A stretch of DNA of 62,063 nt from Spirochaetales bacterium (GCA_028533045.1 JAQQAP010000026.1:1-62063); one strand, 5' to 3'. Numbered from the stretch's first letter, positions 1 through 9,086 are shown. Program-made: numbers and translations. Notes: a model not told the origin generated them from the letters alone.

Positions 1-105
1 CTGGCTATTCAGCAGGCTTCCAAGAGATGGTCCATGCCACTTAGGAATTGGAAACCTGCTATGAATCGGTTCGCCATTGAATATGAAGGGCGATTTGATA
101 TTTGA
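1..105 (+). mobile_element. IS256-family (mutator) transposase, C-terminal end only
   Basis: The first frame reads open from base 1 and stops at a TGA at 103-105, giving 34 residues. They contain KRWSMPLRNW, then a segment ending NRFAIEYEGRF. This is the characteristic tail of IS256/mutator transposases (family pattern K-W-TMPIRNW ... LNQFAI-FE-R). The rest of the element lies outside the window. The transposase cuts and pastes its own IS; catalytic DDE residues are not visible here. Family call is confident from the tail motif alone; whether the element is intact cannot be judged. Confidence 0.85.
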
Positions 106-539
106 AAAGTGAGCTTTACACAGAAAGATTTACAGGCTCGACAATCCCCCATGTTGAGTCAGTTTTGTCTGAGTTGAAGGCTGACTATAGAATGGGCATC
201 GTAACCACATCGCGAAAGGATGACTTTGAGATTATCCATCGGGAGAGGGCTATTCTGGATTACATGGAGTTCTATCTGGCCAAAGGCGATTATAATCAGT
301 CTAAGCCTCACCCCGATCCCTACCTGGCGGGCATGGGAAGATTCAATGCCGAACCGGGGGAGTGTATTGTCATAGAAGATTCGGCCAGAGGGCTCAAATC
401 GGCTATTGCTGCGGGAATTGATTGCATTGTCATCAGAAATGATTTTACTCGGAGTCATGATTTTCGTGGCGCTAAATGTATTCTCAACAACATTACCGAA
501 TTGCCCGGGAAGCTCAGGGAACTGAATGGGGAGTTATGA
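102..539 (+). pseudogene. HAD-superfamily phosphatase missing its N-terminus (IS-truncated)
   Basis: A frame of 145 codons with a possible TTG start at 102 encodes the C-terminal half of a HAD hydrolase. Visible are motif II (GIVTTS), the motif III Lys in SKPHPDPYL, and motif IV (VIEDSARGLKSAIAAG). The N-terminal DxDxT nucleophile motif and the cap domain are absent, so it cannot be a normal phosphatase. The first 12 or so codons are IS-end sequence; HAD similarity begins near residue 14. The IS therefore probably removed or displaced the 5' part. Its stop overlaps the next start (ATGA), suggesting they were once translationally coupled. Confidence 0.75.
106..139 (+). repeat. Probable right terminal inverted repeat of the IS256-type element
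   Basis: Just after the transposase stop the sequence carries TTTACACAGAAAGATTTACA followed by GGCTC at 135-139. Read inward from the outside this is GAGCCTGTAAA...TTCTGTGTAAA, the style of end typical of IS256-family elements. The left end is outside the window, so the inverted repeat and target duplication cannot be confirmed. Confidence 0.55.
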
Positions 540-1006
540 AAATTATAACTGCCGACAGAAGTGACCTGGAAGAGATTCTTAAGGTACAAAAAAAGGCCTT
601 TTACCCTGTCTCTTTCTTTTATAACAATCCAGACCTGGGACCTCTCCATACAACTCTTGATGAGTTGAATGAGCACTTCAATGAATATACCTATTTAAAA
701 GCTGTAGAAGGGAATCTCATTATTGGCTTTTTAAGAGCGAAAAGGATAGATGACTCTTGCAAGATAGAAAGTGTAAGCGTGGATCCGGAATGGCAGAAGA
801 GAGGGATCGGTTCTCAGCTTATTAAAGCTATAGAGGCTATTTTCCGTGATGTCGATAATTATGAACTCCTTACGGGATTGAAGACCCCCGGTAATGTGAC
901 GTTTTATAGTAAAATGAATTACCAAATTAAAGAAAGAATCCCCGGAACGCGAACAATTCCCGAATTAGTTTTGATGCAGAAAAAGAGTGGTTATAAGAAT
1001 GCATAG
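536..1006 (+). CDS. GNAT-family N-acetyltransferase
   Basis: 156-residue GNAT protein. The acetyl-CoA binding motif A is clear (SVDPEWQKRGIGSQLIKAI, with the Q/RxxGxG/A loop), followed by the C-terminal YSKMNYQ region typical of motif B. It would transfer acetyl from acetyl-CoA to an unknown amine. ATG at 536 is chosen over longer alternatives because it overlaps the upstream HAD stop as ATGA, the usual coupled arrangement. Substrate cannot be predicted. It is one of five GNAT genes in the window, three of them in the accessory region on either strand. Confidence 0.85.
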   Translation: MKIITADRSDLEEILKVQKKAFYPVSFFYNNPDLGPLHTTLDELNEHFNEYTYLKAVEGNLIIGFLRAKRIDDSCKIESVSVDPEWQKRGIGSQLIKAIEAIFRDVDNYELLTGLKTPGNVTFYSKMNYQIKERIPGTRTIPELVLMQKKSGYKNA

Positions 1007-1553
1007 CAAGCTTCCTTTCACTTACCGCCATATCCATATCCTGGGCGCCTCCGGATCTGGAACTACGACAATGGCAAAAGAGATATGTTCAGAACTTCCA
1101 TTTAAGCATTTTGACTCTGATGATTACTTCTGGAAAGTAAAATATACAGAGTCACAGCCCCGTCATGTGAGACTTAGTAATCTGAAAGACGAACTGGACA
1201 AACAGCCCAATTGGGTCCTGTCCGGGGCGGTTATCGATTGGGGAAACCCCTTAATCCCCTTATTTGACCTCGTCGTGTTTATGTCTGTTTCCCATGAAGA
1301 GCGGCTCATGAGACTGAAGAAGAGAGAATCAGATCGATTCGGAGAGTCAATATTACCTGGTGGGGACAGATACGGGGAGTTCACGAAATTCATGGAGTGG
1401 GCCAATCAATATGAAACGGGCGGCATGAATGTCAGAAGCAGGTTACAACAGGAATCCTGGCTTAAAAGCCTTCCCTGTGAAGTGCTGCGAATTAACGGGG
1501 ATAACTCCCCGGAAGAGAATCTTAAGATTCTCATTGAAAAGATAAAAGGATAA
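999..1553 (+). CDS. P-loop NTPase, adenylate-kinase-like small-molecule kinase
   Basis: 184 residues with an N-terminal Walker A loop, HILGASGSGTTTMAKEI, in the GxxGxGTT form of adenylate/shikimate-type kinases and AAA_17-like proteins. A later LMRLKKRESDRFG segment resembles the Arg-rich lid of nucleotide kinases. It probably phosphorylates a small metabolite or nucleotide; the substrate is unknown. ATG at 999 overlaps the upstream GNAT stop by 8 nt; a GTG at 987 would extend it by 4 residues. Cytoplasmic, no signal or membrane segment. Confidence 0.75.
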   Translation: MHSKLPFTYRHIHILGASGSGTTTMAKEICSELPFKHFDSDDYFWKVKYTESQPRHVRLSNLKDELDKQPNWVLSGAVIDWGNPLIPLFDLVVFMSVSHEERLMRLKKRESDRFGESILPGGDRYGEFTKFMEWANQYETGGMNVRSRLQQESWLKSLPCEVLRINGDNSPEENLKILIEKIKG

Positions 1554-1556
1554 AAT

Positions 1557-2150
1557 ATGATAAACAATCGACTGGCCGGTCAAATGGCCTTCATAGCTGA
1601 AATAGAAAAACTGAAAATTGTGTATAGACAAAACGGGATTATCGGCGGAGGCCGGCAGGAGAACAGCGCCGAGCACTCCTGGCATGTGGCCCTTATGGCC
1701 TTTACCCTCCAGGAATACGCCAAAGACAATACGGATATTCCCAAAGTCATTCAAATGCTTCTTATTCATGATTTGGTAGAAATCTATGTAGGCGATATTT
1801 TTTTGTATGACGAAGAAGGCCGGGAAGAGATTAAAGTTCAGGAACAGGAAGCGGCAGAGAAGCTTTTCTCTCTGTTACCCGATGACCAGGGTGTCATTTT
1901 TAAGGACTTGTGGAATGAATACGAAGGCAAATCGACTAGGGAGGCTGAATTTGCCCTGGTTCTGGATAATTTGCAGCCCATCCTGAATCATTACTATACC
2001 AATAATCAGAATATTACTGGAAAAAAGCTCAAAAGGTCGCAAGTCATCCAAAAGAAACTCTTTATAAAGGACTATTCAGAAGAGTTGTGGGAGTTTGCCC
2101 TTGGGATTATCGATAAGTCGGTGGAGAAAGGGCTGTTTGCGGAAGGTTAA
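1557..2150 (+). CDS. HD-domain hydrolase, YfbR/HDDC2-like (possible 5'-deoxynucleotidase)
   Basis: 197 residues. The metal ligands of an HD phosphohydrolase are visible: AEHSWHVAL (first His), LLIHDLVEIYVGDI (HD pair), and a downstream ALVLDNLQP Asp. This H..HD..D layout with the EHSWHVA motif matches the YfbR/HDDC2 branch, which removes phosphate from deoxynucleoside monophosphates. Function is inferred from the family only. It begins 3 nt after the kinase gene, so these two nucleotide-type enzymes may share a transcript. Confidence 0.8.
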   Translation: MINNRLAGQMAFIAEIEKLKIVYRQNGIIGGGRQENSAEHSWHVALMAFTLQEYAKDNTDIPKVIQMLLIHDLVEIYVGDIFLYDEEGREEIKVQEQEAAEKLFSLLPDDQGVIFKDLWNEYEGKSTREAEFALVLDNLQPILNHYYTNNQNITGKKLKRSQVIQKKLFIKDYSEELWEFALGIIDKSVEKGLFAEG

Positions 2151-2168
2151 TAGGGTTAGGAATGATAG

Positions 2169-2774
2169 ATGCTAAATAGAAAAGAAGCGGAACAGTTACT
2201 TGAAGAGGGACGACGAAGCAATGAGGGCCCCTGGATTCCCCATTCTCAATATGTTGCCCTTGCGGCAGAAGCGATTGCTAAAGCAACAAAATCACTTGAT
2301 CCCGACCGGGCCTATGTGCTGGGACTGCTCCATGACATAGGTAAGAGTGACCCTACGGCACAAAATCGGCATCCTCTCCTCGGTTATGATTTTATGATTG
2401 AGAGGGGAGAGAGCGAAATCGCACAAATCAGCTTAACCCATCCCTATGCCTTGAAGGATTTTCATGAGACAATCGGTTATAGCTCCTATTCGGAAAAGGA
2501 GAATCTAAGAATTGAACAGCTCTTGGCCTCCTTCTCCTATACCGATTATGACCTTCTCATTCAATTATGCGATGGCCTTGCCATTCCGGAGGGAATTGTA
2601 TTGCTAGAGAAGAGACTTTTTGACGTACATCTTCGACATGGTTTTAATGATTATACACTTCAGAGATGGAAGAGGCTCATAGAGATCAAGAAGCACTTTG
2701 AAAAGCTTATTGGTTTTAGTCTTTATGACCTGTTTCCAGAATCGGTCGGCTTAACGTTCAGTCATGATTTTTAG
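2169..2774 (+). CDS. HD-domain protein
   Basis: 201 residues. The HD metal motif is in VLGLLHDIGKSD near residue 56, with an upstream His in WIPHSQYVALAAEAI and a downstream Asp in QLCDGLAIP. It belongs to the broad HD hydrolase superfamily (metal-dependent phosphohydrolases) but I do not recognise a specific subfamily or substrate. It follows another HD protein by 18 nt, probably in the same operon. No RelA-type synthetase domain or c-di-GMP HD-GYP signature is present. Confidence 0.75.
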   Translation: MLNRKEAEQLLEEGRRSNEGPWIPHSQYVALAAEAIAKATKSLDPDRAYVLGLLHDIGKSDPTAQNRHPLLGYDFMIERGESEIAQISLTHPYALKDFHETIGYSSYSEKENLRIEQLLASFSYTDYDLLIQLCDGLAIPEGIVLLEKRLFDVHLRHGFNDYTLQRWKRLIEIKKHFEKLIGFSLYDLFPESVGLTFSHDF

Positions 2775-2920
2775 GTGAATATTGAAACAGGATAGGTTGC
2801 CATTATGAGCATAGAATACTTTATTGACGATCCCACTCATTTTCGTAGAATTTGAAAGAGTGAACTGAAGCGAGGTCATATGCTCGATTAATCCATTCCC
2901 TATTACAATGTTTTATTTTA
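2775..2920. other. Short intergenic segment with a possible gene remnant
   Basis: 146 bases between the HD gene and the next GNAT. A 16-codon open frame (2805-2855, ATG to TGA) encodes MSIEYFIDDPTHFRRI and then stops. It has no clear ribosome site and may be the remnant of a gene. Otherwise AT-rich with no recognisable terminator. Confidence 0.3.
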
Positions 2921-3502
2921 ATGAGAAAAAAAGGTACGAAAATCCCCCATTATCCCCTTCCTGAAGGCTTTCGCTTTGAGTTTTATCAACCTGGTGATGA
3001 ACGCTGCTGGGCGGAGATTAAAACCAGTGTGCTTGAGTTTTCCCATCTTCAGGAGGCGCTCAAATGCTTTGAAAAGGACTATCTTGATCACATAGACGAA
3101 TTACGGCGACGCTGCCTCTTTCTTGTCACCGATCAGGGAGAAAAGGTAGGAACTGCGATGGCATGGTGGAGTACTCGGGATGAATTACGAGTGCCTTCTA
3201 TCCATTGGGTCTCAATAAAACCGGAATATCAAAATCTTGGCTTGGGAAAGGCCCTGGTCTGCCAAGCTGTCAATCTCTCAATCGAATTGGACGGTGACAG
3301 AGACAGCTTTATCCACACTCAGACTTGGAGTTATCCCGCCATTGGAATCTACATTAAATCAGGCTATAAAATCCTCAGGGAAGGACATTTTGCATGCTTT
3401 CCCAATGATTATTCGAAAGCTCTGCCCTATTTACGTGATAAGATGGGAACGCGGTTTCATATTGATAATGATACGACCGTGATTGAATTATCGAAGAAAT
3501 AA
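2921..3502 (+). CDS. GNAT-family N-acetyltransferase
   Basis: 193 residues. The acetyl-CoA loop is WVSIKPEYQNLGLGKALVC near residues 97-115, and a YIKSGYK segment follows, as in GNAT motif B. The N-terminal half (YPLPEGFRFEFYQPGD) resembles GNATs that read a long N-terminal strand before the catalytic core. Substrate unknown. No good Shine-Dalgarno precedes the ATG; a TACAAT lies 11 nt upstream of the start, so a very short leader is possible. Confidence 0.8.
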   Translation: MRKKGTKIPHYPLPEGFRFEFYQPGDERCWAEIKTSVLEFSHLQEALKCFEKDYLDHIDELRRRCLFLVTDQGEKVGTAMAWWSTRDELRVPSIHWVSIKPEYQNLGLGKALVCQAVNLSIELDGDRDSFIHTQTWSYPAIGIYIKSGYKILREGHFACFPNDYSKALPYLRDKMGTRFHIDNDTTVIELSKK

Positions 3503-3620
3503 CTTTGAAATAAGAGACAAATTAAATCTAAAAGATAATTCCCTTTTATCCTTTGTCTTGTCGGTGTAAATTAAGATCGACTTTTTTGCTAAACATAAAA
3601 CAAGGTCAGGTAATAGTTAA

Positions 3621-4394
3621 ATGGGTACTATGGAAAAATGGGAATTAGCTTTGCAAGTGTTCCTTAAAAAATGGGAAAATAATAAAGAAGTTATTGGAGC
3701 ACTCGTCTGCGGCAGTTACATCACGGGAAATCCGAGCCAGCACTCAGATATCGATATTCATATTCTTCTCGATTCAAAAACCACTTGGAGAGAAAGAGGG
3801 AATGAAATTATTGACGGTATATTGATCGAGTATTTTGCCAACCCTGTTAGATCCCATTACGAGTACATGGAAAACGATTATAAGGAAAGAATGAAATCCA
3901 ATGCGCATATGTTTTGTACAGGGAAAATCCTCTTTGACAAAACGGGGGAGTTGGACGCGCTCATAAAGGACTCAAGAGAATATCTTGTTAAAGAATTTCC
4001 TGAGCAAAGTAAGATAGGAATCGAAATTGCTAAATATCAACTCTGGGATAGGCTAGATAATCTTGAAGAAGTTTTTGATGCAGAAGGGGATGAGTTTTTT
4101 TTTGTGTTTTATAATGACTTGAATGCTCTATTTGAGACTTACGGTAAATTCTTACAGTTCGATTCTATCCCCGTTCACAAATTAAAGCGTTTACTTGTAA
4201 ATGAAGAAGATAAGACGAAATACCATGTAAGTGATTTCCCCGATGAGGTATTTCTCAGAATGTTTGTGAATGCCCTTTTTCACAAAGATAAGTTAACCAT
4301 GATGAAGGAATATCAGGAATTGACGAATCACGTTCTTGAGAAAATGGGGGGATTTAATATCGATGGCTGGAAAATCAGAAGTTCAGCCCCATAG
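3621..4394 (+). CDS. Nucleotidyltransferase-domain protein (pol-beta fold)
   Basis: 257 residues. The N-terminal catalytic motif is present as CGSYITGNPSQHSDIDIHIL (GS...SDIDI, the metal-binding Asp pair of pol-beta-type nucleotidyltransferases). A third acidic residue is probable in DGILIEYF. The C-terminal half is helical, as in aminoglycoside nucleotidyltransferase-like proteins. It would transfer an NMP to an unknown acceptor. Its neighbour is an APH-like kinase, a pairing seen in resistance-like gene families, but neither is a recognised resistance enzyme. Confidence 0.8.
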   Translation: MGTMEKWELALQVFLKKWENNKEVIGALVCGSYITGNPSQHSDIDIHILLDSKTTWRERGNEIIDGILIEYFANPVRSHYEYMENDYKERMKSNAHMFCTGKILFDKTGELDALIKDSREYLVKEFPEQSKIGIEIAKYQLWDRLDNLEEVFDAEGDEFFFVFYNDLNALFETYGKFLQFDSIPVHKLKRLLVNEEDKTKYHVSDFPDEVFLRMFVNALFHKDKLTMMKEYQELTNHVLEKMGGFNIDGWKIRSSAP

Positions 4395-4419
4395 TTAGAA
4401 AAGCCATAAAGGGAAACAT

Positions 4420-5358
4420 TTGGAAGAATCTTTAAAGAAAAAAAGACCGGAAATCACTGTCGTAAAGAGTATTGCTAAAAAGCATATTCCCCATGTCGTA
4501 AGGGTTGAAGCTGTGGAAAAAGGCACATCAACTTTTGTTTATAGAATCAAAACGGAAAATGAAACCTTCTATTTTCGCTTTCTCCCGGAAGACACCACTT
4601 TTGGGGCAGAAGTCCTCACCCATAATTTGCTCCTTGAATCGGGTGTCATCGTCCCGGAAATTATCGCCTATGAAGAGTGGAATCGGGAAACAGGTTTATC
4701 GATGATGCTTCTATCTGAGATTCCCGGTAATTCTATAGAAGATGAGATGTCAAGCGAAAAGTCTCAAATCTTATATGAAGCGGGTAAGCAGATTGGTCTT
4801 CTCCATAACATTCCCGTTGATGGTTTCGGTTGGATCGACCGGAATCATCTTAATGAATTAAAGGCAGAGAAGGCTAACTTTCTTGAGTACTATAGCGAAT
4901 TTCTCGAGTACGATTTAAAGGTCATGGAAAATCATCCCTATTCAGATTTAGAGAAAAGTAAGATTCGCGAGTTTGTCACAATGGGGATGAAAAGGCTCGA
5001 TACCACTCAAGCTTCATTAGTTCATGGTGATTATGATTTTTCACATATTTACCACAGGAAGGGGAAATATACAGGTCTCATTGATTTTGGTGAGATAAGG
5101 GGGAATAATCCTCTTTTCGATTTTGCCACCTTTCTTGGTTTTGAGCAGGATAGGGAGTCACTAAAATATTTATTAGAGGGCTATCGGGAAGAGCGGCATT
5201 TTAGTGAAGAGAATATAATCTCTTCGGAGATATTTGCTCTTTTTATGCTCTTAAGATTTTTGGGGAGGAAGAACAAAATCTCCAAGGAGAATTTCTGGTT
5301 TAAAAGGGTCCGAATGCAGCTGAAGGTATTACTGACGTATTCTATTATGGATTTATGA
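4420..5358 (+). CDS. APH-family phosphotransferase
   Basis: 312-residue kinase of the aminoglycoside phosphotransferase/choline kinase fold. Visible are a nucleotide-binding N-lobe, the catalytic loop LVHGDYDFSHIYH near residue 205, and the metal-binding LIDFGEIRG (DFG equivalent). The Asn expected five residues after the catalytic Asp is His here (HGDxxxxH). Some APH relatives carry this HGDxxxSHI form, so it need not be inactive. A TTG start at 4420 is supported by AAAGGGA just upstream. Substrate unknown (sugar, amino alcohol or drug). Confidence 0.75.
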   Translation: MEESLKKKRPEITVVKSIAKKHIPHVVRVEAVEKGTSTFVYRIKTENETFYFRFLPEDTTFGAEVLTHNLLLESGVIVPEIIAYEEWNRETGLSMMLLSEIPGNSIEDEMSSEKSQILYEAGKQIGLLHNIPVDGFGWIDRNHLNELKAEKANFLEYYSEFLEYDLKVMENHPYSDLEKSKIREFVTMGMKRLDTTQASLVHGDYDFSHIYHRKGKYTGLIDFGEIRGNNPLFDFATFLGFEQDRESLKYLLEGYREERHFSEENIISSEIFALFMLLRFLGRKNKISKENFWFKRVRMQLKVLLTYSIMDL

Positions 5359-5441
5359 TGTAGAATGCTGCAGACTAAGGTAAAATCGTAAACGATGAAC
5401 TATGTTTTACATGTCTATTTATCAATCAAGGAAGTCGTAAT

Positions 5442-7241
5442 ATGAAATTGAGAATCATTTTTATTCTCCTCATTTATTTGATTATGTGCAGTGCTTGCAT
5501 TTACCTGGTAGATTTAAATGATGAGTCAACGGCAAGTTATAGTGATGATGATTTTGAATGGACAGTTCCTACTCCTTCTTCAAATAGCCGGATTGTTTAT
5601 GTAAGCACTACATACGGAAGTGATGAAGGGGATGTTTATGTCTACGAAGATATGGAATCTACCGATGTCTTTTATCCAGAGGGTACCATAAACGCTTTTA
5701 ATACCTTTGAATCTGCCTATGCCTGTCTGCGTGATGGATATGCCGATTATCTCTTGTTCCGACGGGGAGATACATTTACAGAATCAATTGAGTTGGATAA
5801 ATGGGGCCCAAGTGGTTCGGAACGTTTTGTTGTTGGGGCTTTCTATTATAATCCGGATAACGAAGCTGAGGCAAATAATAGCCCCCTATTTGAAACGGGA
5901 GCGGAAAAAGGGATCTATTCCTATAGTAAAGGAATCCGCAATATTTATATTCTCGGTTTGAATTTCTATGCGAATACACGTGATCCCGATAACGCAGACT
6001 ATACGGGATTAGAGGTATACGACGATGGTGATACCGGTGTTTTTGGGAGTTCCGGATTTGGTTTTTCCAATAGTATAGATGATTATGACTGTGAAAATAT
6101 TACCGTGGAAGGCTGTAAATTCAGCTATTATGGAGGGAATTCGGTTTCATTGGCATATGATTGCACCGGGACTATAACTGTAGATTTTCGACGGTGTGTT
6201 ATTTTGAATTCCTATACGACCACGGAGGGTTCTCACGCTCAAGGTTTCTGGGGGTTCCAGGCTCAAATCAATATGGACGAATGTATTATGGATCATAATG
6301 GCTGGCAGGGGGAAGCCGATTCGGGAGACCCGGGCGAAGCCACTATTTTCAATCACAATACCTATTTTGCCGGTTGTTATGATTCGACCTTTGAAAATTG
6401 TATTTTTACTCGTGGCTCCAGTATGAACAATAAATGGACCGGTTATCCGGGAACGGAAGATTCCTCTCCAAACATTGTTATGAATAATAATTTTTATATG
6501 GGTGGAGAGATTGCTATTCAGGTTGGGGGGAACTATTCAGACTATTACGGTGAATATCGGTTTAAAGATTTAGAAATTACCAATTGTGTTGTTCAGGATG
6601 CGGGGTGGGAAAATCCTCTGGGCCGAACTCTTGGATGGGGGTTTTATCTTGAAGGGATGAACAGTGGATCGGTGAGAAATAATGTGATTTTTTTTAGAAA
6701 TGTAGATCAGACTCTTACCAATTCTTACGGTGTGTATCTAAAAGATGGATATTCAAAGGAACTTATAATTGATAGCAACATTTTCTCTTCAAACACAGAT
6801 GGTCCCGCTCTGTTCTATGCTGATGAAAACGACGGAGAGGAGACAGATGAGATTGCAATCACCAAAAACATTTGGAATGCCACTAACACTATAGATCAGA
6901 TTAATTACTTAGGTCGATTCTACAGTGATCGAGAGTATTCATTCGCCGGTAACTGGTGGTTTACACCAAGAACAGAAAATGAGTTTCTTATAGATAATTC
7001 ACCGTACCAAAAAGCAGATTGGTTGTTAAATTATGAACCGACGGCCACCTTTGGGGAGGAAAGTTATTTGTTTCCCGATGAGTCAAGAACAGTTGAGACG
7101 TATATGGGGGAAATCGGAGAAACGGAAAGCAAAGAAGCCTTTCTTGAAGTGATTAGGAGCCAGGACCGCTATAACTGGAATACTGATATTTCTGCCAACA
7201 AGATAAATAACTGGATAAGAGAAGGTTATGTCGACTCGTGA
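5442..7241 (+). CDS. Large right-handed beta-helix lipoprotein
   Basis: 599 residues. A hydrophobic N-terminus ends in Cys-rich LIMCSAC, consistent with a lipoprotein signal (either Cys16 or Cys19). The body is rich in Asn, Gly, Tyr and Asp and in repeated short strands such as ENITVEGCKFSYYGGNSV and FKDLEITNCVVQDAG. Those are the rungs of a parallel beta-helix of the pectate-lyase/polysaccharide-lyase superfamily. It is probably anchored in the outer envelope and binds or cleaves a polysaccharide; catalytic residues cannot be assigned. AAGGAAG lies before the ATG. No carbohydrate-use genes adjoin it. Confidence 0.7.
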   Translation: MKLRIIFILLIYLIMCSACIYLVDLNDESTASYSDDDFEWTVPTPSSNSRIVYVSTTYGSDEGDVYVYEDMESTDVFYPEGTINAFNTFESAYACLRDGYADYLLFRRGDTFTESIELDKWGPSGSERFVVGAFYYNPDNEAEANNSPLFETGAEKGIYSYSKGIRNIYILGLNFYANTRDPDNADYTGLEVYDDGDTGVFGSSGFGFSNSIDDYDCENITVEGCKFSYYGGNSVSLAYDCTGTITVDFRRCVILNSYTTTEGSHAQGFWGFQAQINMDECIMDHNGWQGEADSGDPGEATIFNHNTYFAGCYDSTFENCIFTRGSSMNNKWTGYPGTEDSSPNIVMNNNFYMGGEIAIQVGGNYSDYYGEYRFKDLEITNCVVQDAGWENPLGRTLGWGFYLEGMNSGSVRNNVIFFRNVDQTLTNSYGVYLKDGYSKELIIDSNIFSSNTDGPALFYADENDGEETDEIAITKNIWNATNTIDQINYLGRFYSDREYSFAGNWWFTPRTENEFLIDNSPYQKADWLLNYEPTATFGEESYLFPDESRTVETYMGEIGETESKEAFLEVIRSQDRYNWNTDISANKINNWIREGYVDS

Positions 7242-7392
7242 TTCAATTCGCCCTATAATCACAATGGCTAAAGGGCAAGAGAAAAAAAATTCTAATTGAA
7301 ATATCTCTTTTGTTACGGGTTGTTAGATGTTAAACTAAAATAACAAATACCTGATTACCATTTCTTGTTTGATCTATGGCCTGGGAGTATTT

Positions 7393-8205
7393 ATGGAGCA
7401 ACAAAAGGAAAAGATTCGAAAGTACTATGATTCCAATCCCAAGAGAGAATGGGCTCGATTGGACAAATATGGTATTGAATTTCAAGTCACTCTTAAACAT
7501 CTCTTGAAACACCTTAAGCCCAACAGCAAAATCCTTGATATTGGGGGAGGGCCTGGTCGATATGCCTTTGCATTGACAGAAGCAGGGCATGAGGTACACC
7601 TTACTGATCTTTCACCTGGTCACATTGAGTTCGCCCAACAAAAACAGAAGGAGTTGGGTATAATCTTAGGTTCAGCCACGGTAAGGGATGCAGAAGATTT
7701 ATCACAATTTCCCGATAATACCTTTGACGCCGTCATTAATTTGGGACCTTTATATCACATACAAGAGGACAACTCCAGAAATAAAACGATTTCAGAATCG
7801 ATAAGAGTCTTGAAAAAGAACGGCTTATGCACCTTTGGTTTTATCTCTATCTATGCTCCCATTTATGACATAGTGAAAAAGGACCCTTCAACCATCTTAA
7901 GTAAATACGATGACCTCTTGCGATTCATTGATACAGGGATACGCATCGAATCAGAAAAGGATCCGGGTTTTACCGATATCTATCTGATTGATCCAATGAA
8001 GATAGAAGATTTGTTTGTTAATAGTCCTGTAGAAAAAGTATCCCTATTCGGCACTGAAGGTTTAACCGCACAAAGCGAAACCAGGATCATTCAATCTGAT
8101 CTATCAGTTTTTAAGAAATGGGTTGATCTCGCCTATCTGACCAGTACAACCATAGCTGGTGTAAATGGCTCAGAACATATTGTTTATATGGCGAGAAAGA
8201 AATAA
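7393..8205 (+). CDS. Class I SAM-dependent methyltransferase
   Basis: 270 residues. Motif I is ILDIGGGPGRYAFAL, motif II is in VHLTDLSPGHIEFA, and motif IV is FDAVINLGPLYHI. This is the UbiE/Methyltransf_11 style of small-molecule methyltransferase using S-adenosylmethionine. ATG at 7393 is preferred to a TTG at 7369 because GGGAG sits 7 nt upstream and the protein then begins like its relatives (EKIRKYYDSN). Its stop overlaps the next start (TAATG). Substrate unknown. Confidence 0.85.
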   Translation: MEQQKEKIRKYYDSNPKREWARLDKYGIEFQVTLKHLLKHLKPNSKILDIGGGPGRYAFALTEAGHEVHLTDLSPGHIEFAQQKQKELGIILGSATVRDAEDLSQFPDNTFDAVINLGPLYHIQEDNSRNKTISESIRVLKKNGLCTFGFISIYAPIYDIVKKDPSTILSKYDDLLRFIDTGIRIESEKDPGFTDIYLIDPMKIEDLFVNSPVEKVSLFGTEGLTAQSETRIIQSDLSVFKKWVDLAYLTSTTIAGVNGSEHIVYMARKK

Positions 8206-8909
8206 TGCCAGGTTATGTTTTACATCTCTATGTGGGAAATGAATTAGCCAAAACCCTCGCAAACCAAAGGGATCTTTTTATTGCCGGGAACCTTGCCCCC
8301 GATGCGGCCCATGCCAGAAAACCCTATGACAGGGAGCATAAGAAGGCTTCCCATTTGAAACAAGGGTTTAGGGACAGGCAGCTTACGGATAAAAAGAATC
8401 AGATACGATTTGAGCAGGGGATTAAGGATTTCATCTCTCAGATTCAGTTTATTGATAATCCCGGAAAAAAAGAGTTTTATTATGGATATATCGCCCATGT
8501 GCTCACAGATTACTTTTTTATTCAAAACATACTTGATGATATTTATGAGGAGTGTGCCGCTCAGAAATATCATTCAGACGAATCACTCGTGACCGGAGGA
8601 GATTTCACAGAGGAATATACCGCCATGGATGGGGCCGTTCTGGCACAATTCTATGAGCTTGACGATGTCTTGGAAAAGCTTGAAAACAGCCATGCCTTTG
8701 ATGTGGAGTCGCTGGTTTTTGAACATGAAGTATTGAAAGCCAGAGCGTGGACGCTTAAACAAATCCGAGGAGAAAAAGATTTCAATAAGGAGCTGAAATA
8801 TCTTAATAAAAAAGATCTTTTTTCCCTGCTGGAAAGTTGTCTGGATTACGTGAGAAGTTATTTAGATCGTGAAATGAAAAGAGAGAGTAATATATGCCTT
8901 CGTCAATGA
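8205..8909 (+). CDS. Zinc-dependent phospholipase C-like protein
   Basis: 234 residues. It starts MPGYVLHLYVGNEL, then FIAGNLAPDA and FYYGYIAHVLTDYFF. This spacing of His and Asp residues resembles the alpha-helical Zn-dependent PLC/S1-P1-like family, in which they bind zinc. No signal peptide, so a secreted lecithinase role is unlikely; most such bacterial proteins are uncharacterised. It overlaps the methyltransferase stop by one base and is probably cotranscribed with it. Confidence 0.55.
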   Translation: MPGYVLHLYVGNELAKTLANQRDLFIAGNLAPDAAHARKPYDREHKKASHLKQGFRDRQLTDKKNQIRFEQGIKDFISQIQFIDNPGKKEFYYGYIAHVLTDYFFIQNILDDIYEECAAQKYHSDESLVTGGDFTEEYTAMDGAVLAQFYELDDVLEKLENSHAFDVESLVFEHEVLKARAWTLKQIRGEKDFNKELKYLNKKDLFSLLESCLDYVRSYLDREMKRESNICLRQ

Positions 8910-9086
8910 TTCGCAGCCAATAAACAGAGCTGGAATGATTGATAATAGGATGAGTGCGGATCTAATCATAAGTTATAATATTTCCGTATCTGATCCCTCA
9001 CCGCTGGGTAGAAGTTGTACTTCTCAAAATCGGTAGAGAAAGATGGCGCAGCCGACAGAAGTATTCATCATAGCTCCTTCCTCAAT
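8910..9086. other. Convergent intergenic region with a small inverted repeat
   Basis: Lies between two convergent genes. A perfect inverted repeat AGAAGT-TGT-ACTTCT is at 9010-9024, without a T-run, so it is a poor candidate for an intrinsic terminator. Nothing else recognised. Confidence 0.35.

Noticed and set aside
7242..7392. Possible integron attC site (GTTAGATG and TTCAATT...AATTGAA arms)
   Set aside because: No matching RYYYAAC partner or repeated copies between other cassette-like genes, and the genes lie in two opposing orientations.
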